Assembly: GCA_003254885.1 (NCBI GenBank)
Contig: QANT01005201.1
Coordinates: 24,945 to 88,944 of the forward strand
Length of the DNA stretch: 64,000 bases
Reading direction: 5' to 3'
From: Purshia tridentata
Lineage: Eukaryota > Streptophyta > Magnoliopsida > Rosales > Rosaceae
The first letter of the stretch is position 1, and each line of letters begins with the position of its first letter. The translations under genes and the position numbers were made by a program. Below, in pieces: positions 57,189-64,000 of this stretch. The notes beneath the pieces were generated by a model. That model was not told the DNA's origin. It saw only the letters and a program-made list of their open reading frames with translations, and did not search any database.

Positions 57189-59538
57189 TTTCTGAACCAG
57201 GTTGCCGTTTATTCATCAAACATGAATTGAACATTGGACAATATGTGTTGCAACTATTTCAGTACGTACTGTTCTTCCGCAACTGTATATCTCTTATGAG
57301 CTTCTTGTAAATGACATTGGTTACTCCCTCCTTACTCTTTTTTCTTTGTTTCTGATTATTTTCCTTAATCTTCACAAATTGAAGGGGACACTATTTTTGT
57401 ACCATTCTACATATTTACTTGATAATTTTGCCTACCCATGTAAAGCATTGGAGAGCCATCTCTCCTTGAATTTGAGAGAGATTGTTTTAATGCATGACTA
57501 TGCTCTGAGGATATTATCTTGTTATTTTGATTCTTCATTAAATTAACAAATTCTTTAGTGAAATCTCATTTCCCAACATAAAATTTGTATTAACAATATC
57601 CTTACATTTTTGGCTATGACCGAAACTATGTCCTGCTCTAGATTGTCAACAATCATCATTATACTTCTTAGGCGGTGTTTATTGCAATTATTGATATGTT
57701 TCACAAGAGAGTGATACTTAATTCATCAAATTTTGAATTTACTCGTCAAATAAGTGCTGTGCTAATAGATTTTCTGATAACTGACATAGAAGTAGTGCAA
57801 ATTCAAGTGCTCTCATTCATTCCACGCATGTTCCTTGTAGGTACATGAACCCACAGCCGACCACCAGCAAGTTTGTTTGCATCCAATAGTATTATTTTAC
57901 CCATTTGTGACTAGACGTCATCTTTCCAGTCATTGAATATTTGCTAGCAATTGTAACCATGACACCTTATAGGATTTTCCACTAACCAATTTCTACAATT
58001 AAGAAATGAGAAAAGTAGTGTATTCTGACTTAAATAAATTGAGAATACCAATCTGTGTCTTGCACTCCCATTTGAGAAAAGGAAATCCAAGTCATCCAAG
58101 CACTCTATGACAAATCGGTTTCGGAAGAGAAAAATAACCTTAGCTTTATGATCCAGAAAAGAATGGAAGATCCCAGAACTTTATGGTAGGCTCCAAAAGA
58201 TTGCCAACCTCATCTGTCCCTTTTTCATTTCATCTTCTGTCTTACTCTCTCATAGCCCCACACGACCTGTGCAGCCGTAACCAAACTTCAAGACAAAAGT
58301 AGAAAAGGAAGTCCTTTCAGGTGAAGTGGGTTTGTTTAGCTGTGCTTGCTTTATACAAGTAGCAACTCAAAAGTCAGTTGATTGGTGTCTGAGCCAGGAG
58401 GAAATGGTGGGGAAAAAGGTTAAGGGAGGTTATATGGGCATAGTCCCTTAGACGCTAACTTGAATACTCTTGATTTAAATGCTGCTTCAAATTTCTCATA
58501 CTAAAAAAGTGTCTGTTCTACTTGAGTAGAGGCCCTATAGTGCTTTCTCAGCGCAGGCAATAAGTCTTGAAGTGGTAGGCAGTATAGGAGGTGTCAATAT
58601 AGTGAAAAATTCAGTAAGAAAGTATATTTATTCGCAAATGCAAGCATATAATGGCATGCCTGGTTCCCGGTATGCCATTTTCCTAAACCCATCAGAGAAT
58701 TGGTGGCCAAAGTGAATGGCATGCAAAGAGACATTCATGGCATGTGTCATTTATTTGGGTAGAGATTGTGGGCACTGTATTTTAATAGCATTTTGTTAAA
58801 GTTTACTTACAGAAGTTACAATGTTTTATAGGCTCTTGATCGCAAGTTAGGGGTTCTCCTTTCTAAAAACCCTGATCTTTCTAGGGCACTCCTGGAAATA
58901 TACACTCTTTAATATTGCAAAGTACACAAAAACATTGCTAAAATTCAGTGCCCCCGAACTTCAACAGGAGATATCTTTATCGTTTTTGCAGGGACTAAAT
59001 TGTTAACCTGTGGAAATTTGAGCTCCCATAGTTACTTTTGCTCACGTTGGTCTTTCTTCGTCTTCTTTAATCAAATTTTATTTTGTTTTCTTCTTTCTTT
59101 GTTAAACTTTCTATAATGATTTTATTATTCTAGTGCTAATTATTATGATGTATTTGGCTCATATTTAACTTGCTTCATTAGTTACTAGTGTTTCCTCCTT
59201 TTTTTGGGTCGAAGTGTGCTGCAGTTTTTGAACTTTAGGCGTTGTGAACATCAGAAACAGTTCAAGAAAGCTCAACACCCGTGTGCAAAGTTAATTTATT
59301 GGAGGTAACTTTGTCCACTTACATTTTTCCAAGTACTATCAACAACGGCAAGAAACAAATTAAATCACCTCCATATTCACAAATAATCAAGCAACGTCTT
59401 GAGTTATATGATCTATATGACTCGTCCAATTGGATTCGGCATGCAGATCATATATATACTCAAAGACATCCCACAATCTAGTTCTAGGCTCAAACGGTTT
59501 TCCTGGGGCAACTTCAGAAAAATAAGCAGGCAGAATCG
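57189..59538. other. Intergenic DNA between two convergent kinase genes
   Basis: The CCR4-like 3' UTR is at the left and the CRPK1-like 3' UTR at the right. No protein frame is supported. The MIR160-like hairpin lies at 58653-58741. Confidence 0.55.
58653..58741 (+). ncRNA. MIR160-like hairpin (possibly degenerate)
   Basis: Positions 58657-58677 match conserved plant miR160 at 19 of 21 bases, differing at positions 8 (T for C) and 13 (G for T). Bases 58653-58679 can pair, ungapped, with 58715-58741: 18 Watson-Crick and 2 wobble pairs in 27, across a 35-nt loop. The layout (21-mer in the 5' arm, CATCAGAGAAT in the loop side, GAATGGCATGC starting the 3' arm) resembles MIR160 precursors. Within the 21-nt duplex six positions are mismatched, one more than current plant miRNA rules allow, so the copy may be decayed or process poorly. 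An alternative is a captured antisense piece of an ARF target site. Confidence 0.5.
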
Positions 59539-61246
<1,708 letters not shown>

Positions 61247-62567
61247 GGGTTTTGGTATCTACTTAATTCTGCTTGAAAGTTGAAATCTTGAAGTTTGGCC
61301 TAATCAAAAAACAATTATGGCGAGTAACCCATAAAACAAGAAGCTTTGGTGAAAACAGAAATGAAGACGCAGTCACGCAGCATTATATTATTTGGCCACC
61401 GCGGCTTTTGACTTCATTGGGATAGGCTTCAGATTTTCTAAAGGTTTGTTTGAACTAGTTTTCCATATGAATTTGAATTATTATATTCCTTGTTGGGGAC
61501 TCTGCAGAGAATTCTATTTGGTTGAACAAAATTGCTTGCTCTTATCATGGTTTCAACAAGCAAATTCTTTAATTTATTATTTTTACTTTTTAAATCTTGG
61601 TGAGTTTGATAATAAATTACCATCACACTTCACACACACAGTTTTTTCTTCACACACAATTTTTTCTTTTTCTTTTTGTTAGGCGGTGAGAGATTTTCGA
61701 ATCAACTTATGCGTACTTCAATTAATTAATTATTATAGTTCAAAACTTCATGTATCTGACTAATTTCAAATTAAAAAAAGCAATACTTTCAAGTCTTTAA
61801 CAGAAAAATAAAATAATAATAACATTACAACCATATTGCTACCAAACACTATAATTTAAGTTGTATTCCACACAAAAATATATAAAATAAATTTAATATT
61901 TAGACATCTTTTTAAATCTCTAGTTCATCTTCAATAACAATATATAATCTATATATTGGATTACTAATTTAAACAAAAATTAATAATATAATAAAATTTA
62001 GGTTGGAAGTTGGGCTTGAGCAGATATGACCTCTACCCAAACCCAATCCAAAGGTTTGGATTCGAACGGGTTTTAACTTTTTCAAACCTTCACACACGTT
62101 CAAACACCAAGTTGGGTTCGAGCAAGTTTGGGCTGACCTAGGCCAAGTTGCACCCATTCTGTCAACACATATTTAGTCTTTTTTTCTTGAAATTTATTAG
62201 TTTGAAAAAGAAAGTCCAATAAAAAAAGATGGATGAAATGAGGGATAGAATGAAAAGAAAAAACAAAAGCCAAAATGAAGAAATGAATGGAGTAATTTTA
62301 TAATGGACACACCTTTTACCAATAGATAATTGTGTACTACTTTGTAGGGAACAAGCATTGCCAACATCAACAGATTCAACACGTCGTCTAGAGAAAGAAA
62401 TAAAGCAAAGCATACCGAACGTGCAAGATTGAGACCAACCCCTGAGACTGTTTGGAGACCTGTTGTGATTGTTCGTATTGATTCGTGGGATGGTCTAATC
62501 AGGAGACTAGGAAGGCTTTGATATTTTGGCCATAGATAAGACTACCCTACATGTATCCTTTAATGGT

Positions 62568-62629
62568 TGTCTCACATATATGATCATATGTGTGTCACAT
62601 GGTATACTAATTAGATGTTATGTGAGACA
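62568..62629. repeat. Short hairpin repeat (MITE-like)
   Basis: TGTCTCACATA (62568-62578) and its exact reverse complement TATGTGAGACA (62619-62629) flank a 40-bp loop, which also holds the near-palindrome ACATATATGATCATATGTGT. Confidence 0.6.
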
Positions 62630-63652
62630 CCTCTTATTGATCACACCTTATTACTTTGCCTATGAACAACCAAAATGAATGAATATCCTTGTACTTATAT
62701 TTTTTGATCATTTTAACTAATTTAGATAACAATTATTTATACATACTACATCAATTATTATGATCAATAATTCATTGACAAATTAAATATACCATATCAT
62801 ATAATGAATTACTTTGATCTCTTTAGTCACATAAATTTATTTTGTATAAACATAACATTTCAAAACTCAGATGGCTAAATAAAACTTAATTAGATTAAAT
62901 AATAATGTTATAGCCGTATAGATTAAATTCTCTTCCTCAGCAGGAGCTTCGTCATTCTACCACGTCAGGATCTGGTCAAGCAGGTGTGCCAATTTTTATG
63001 TGACAAAAAAGACCCTCAATATTTTAAACAAGTGTCAACATTGATTACACGTTGCTGGTTTATGTGTTCGTAAATTGTAATAGTGAGTCAAACTTTGAAA
63101 CGACGACCACAACACGCCTGCACTTGGTTTTAGCATATTTTAATTTTTCCATTATTTTATTTATTTTAGGATCCTCAAAATTTTCCACACTGATATTTCA
63201 AAACTATTGAATATTCCGTCAATATATCAATGTTTTTTTTTTCAATAATGACTCCTTAACCCTTCTAAGAGTCAAGGTGTTAAATTTCGTTTTTGGGAGG
63301 GGATGAAATTTTGGAACCTTCCTTTAAAAATTTCACCGAAATTTCGGAAATTTTCGGATAAAACTCAAACCCTAAAAATCAAAATCACAATTACACAAAA
63401 TTGGCATCTCAGACCTTAGGGGAATGAAAGCTTATGGTGAGAGAAGAAAAACCCACAAAAAAAAAGGGTGATTGGAGCTCGGAGGTGGCCGGAATCGGAG
63501 AAAGAATCTGGCGGTGGCTCACTTTTATTTTGCAATTTCCGATGCTTGTGGTGGCCGGCCGGCGTGGAGGAAGGAGGGAGAAGATGGCCGGCGCCTGGGG
63601 TTCCCGTTGGTGGCCTTGGGTTGGCCGGATTTTGTGGTGGCAGCCACTGTGA

Positions 63653-63845
63653 GGGAGAAAGAAAAAAATAAAAAAAAAGACCAAGTCATTCTCACTAGTA
63701 CTGCTCACGCACGGGAGAAAGAAAGTAAAGGAAAAAGAGAAGGAAAGGAAAAAGAGAAAGAAAAGAAAAAAAGGAAAGAAAGGAAAAAAAAGGAAGGAAA
63801 AAAAAAAGGAAAGGGGAAAAAAGGAAGGAAAAAAGGAAAAAAAAA
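63653..63845 (+). repeat. Low-complexity purine (A/G) tract
   Basis: About 190 bp with almost only A and G on the plus strand (GAAAGGAAAAAG-type units), interrupted once near 63683-63713. Confidence 0.85.
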
Positions 63846-64000
63846 ATTTAGAGTTAATTGAGTTTTAAGACATTTAGACAATTGGAAAAAAAAAAATTTA
63901 GGCTTTTGTTTGAGGTTTTATTTAGTCTTTTAACTTTAGGATTTCGTTTGGCCTTTAATTTTAGTGTTTTTTTTGTTTTTTTAAACCATAAACCTTAATA

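Larger units (their letters stand above)
61247..64000. other. Promoter of the CRPK1-like gene and repeat-rich intergenic DNA
   Basis: The first few hundred bp are the promoter of the minus-strand kinase gene. A hairpin repeat lies at 62568-62629. The 62020-62160 stretch (ACCCAAACCCAATCC, GGGTTCGAGC) and the GC-rich patch at 63470-63650 look transposon-derived. A purine-rich A/G tract covers 63653-63845. No gene is supported. Confidence 0.5.

Noticed and set aside
63434-63861. Overlapping frames rich in Arg/Trp and Lys/Glu
   Set aside because: They arise from the GC-rich patch and the purine tract. The Lys/Glu part is low-complexity, and no domain or promoter was seen.

Overview
The window looks like nuclear DNA of a flowering plant. 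It is AT-rich, with long non-coding stretches. The multi-exon genes have GT-AG introns, the promoters carry plant elements (telo-boxes, TGGGCY site II boxes, G-boxes), and every recognisable protein belongs to a plant family. The proteins look like those of a rosid eudicot, and Rosaceae (Prunus-like) is my best guess from general resemblance only. Two short runs of N (33762-33787 and 43221) inside homopolymers show that this is a draft assembly.

Sixteen protein genes can be supported. From left to right they are: the last exon of an unidentified gene (133-225, +); a BTB/NPH3 protein (1898-4919, -); an ARF10/ARF16-type auxin response factor with an intact miR160 site (12056-14600, +); the ubiquitin-like protein UBL5 (22007-22228, -) facing a CASP-like membrane protein, CASPL5A (23177-25915, +); a 90-aa unknown protein (27409-28137, +) tail to tail with a 130-aa single-span coiled-coil protein (29143-31210, -); an S40/DUF584 senescence-family protein (34408-34908, -); ribosomal protein L12/uL11 (38368-38868, +); two related tiny proteins of 46 and 53 aa (41039-41179 and 42700-42861, +); a PIP2 aquaporin (45249-46403, +); a proline-rich single-span protein (47415-48185, +); V-ATPase subunit G (49586-50603, +); a CRINKLY4-related CCR4-like receptor (54849-57188, +); and a CRPK1-like cytoplasmic kinase (59539-61246, -). 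Exon joints were read by eye and checked for phase. All the listed multi-exon genes stay in frame.

The genes do not form one pathway. Each is an independent plant transcription unit with its own promoter.

The non-coding DNA is the more unusual part. A hairpin at 58653-58741 carries a 21-mer matching miR160 at 19 of 21 positions, about 45 kb from an ARF gene that has the miR160 target site. The ARF leader has short upstream ORFs, one of which crosses the leader intron and stops one base before the main ATG. A 142-bp tandem duplication copied the leader and start codon of the 53-aa gene. Two short elements have hAT-type ends and near-matching 8-bp target duplications. A decayed Ty1/copia fragment lies in a CASPL5A intron, and several other foldback and tandem repeats occur. 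No CRISPR array, rRNA or convincing tRNA was seen.
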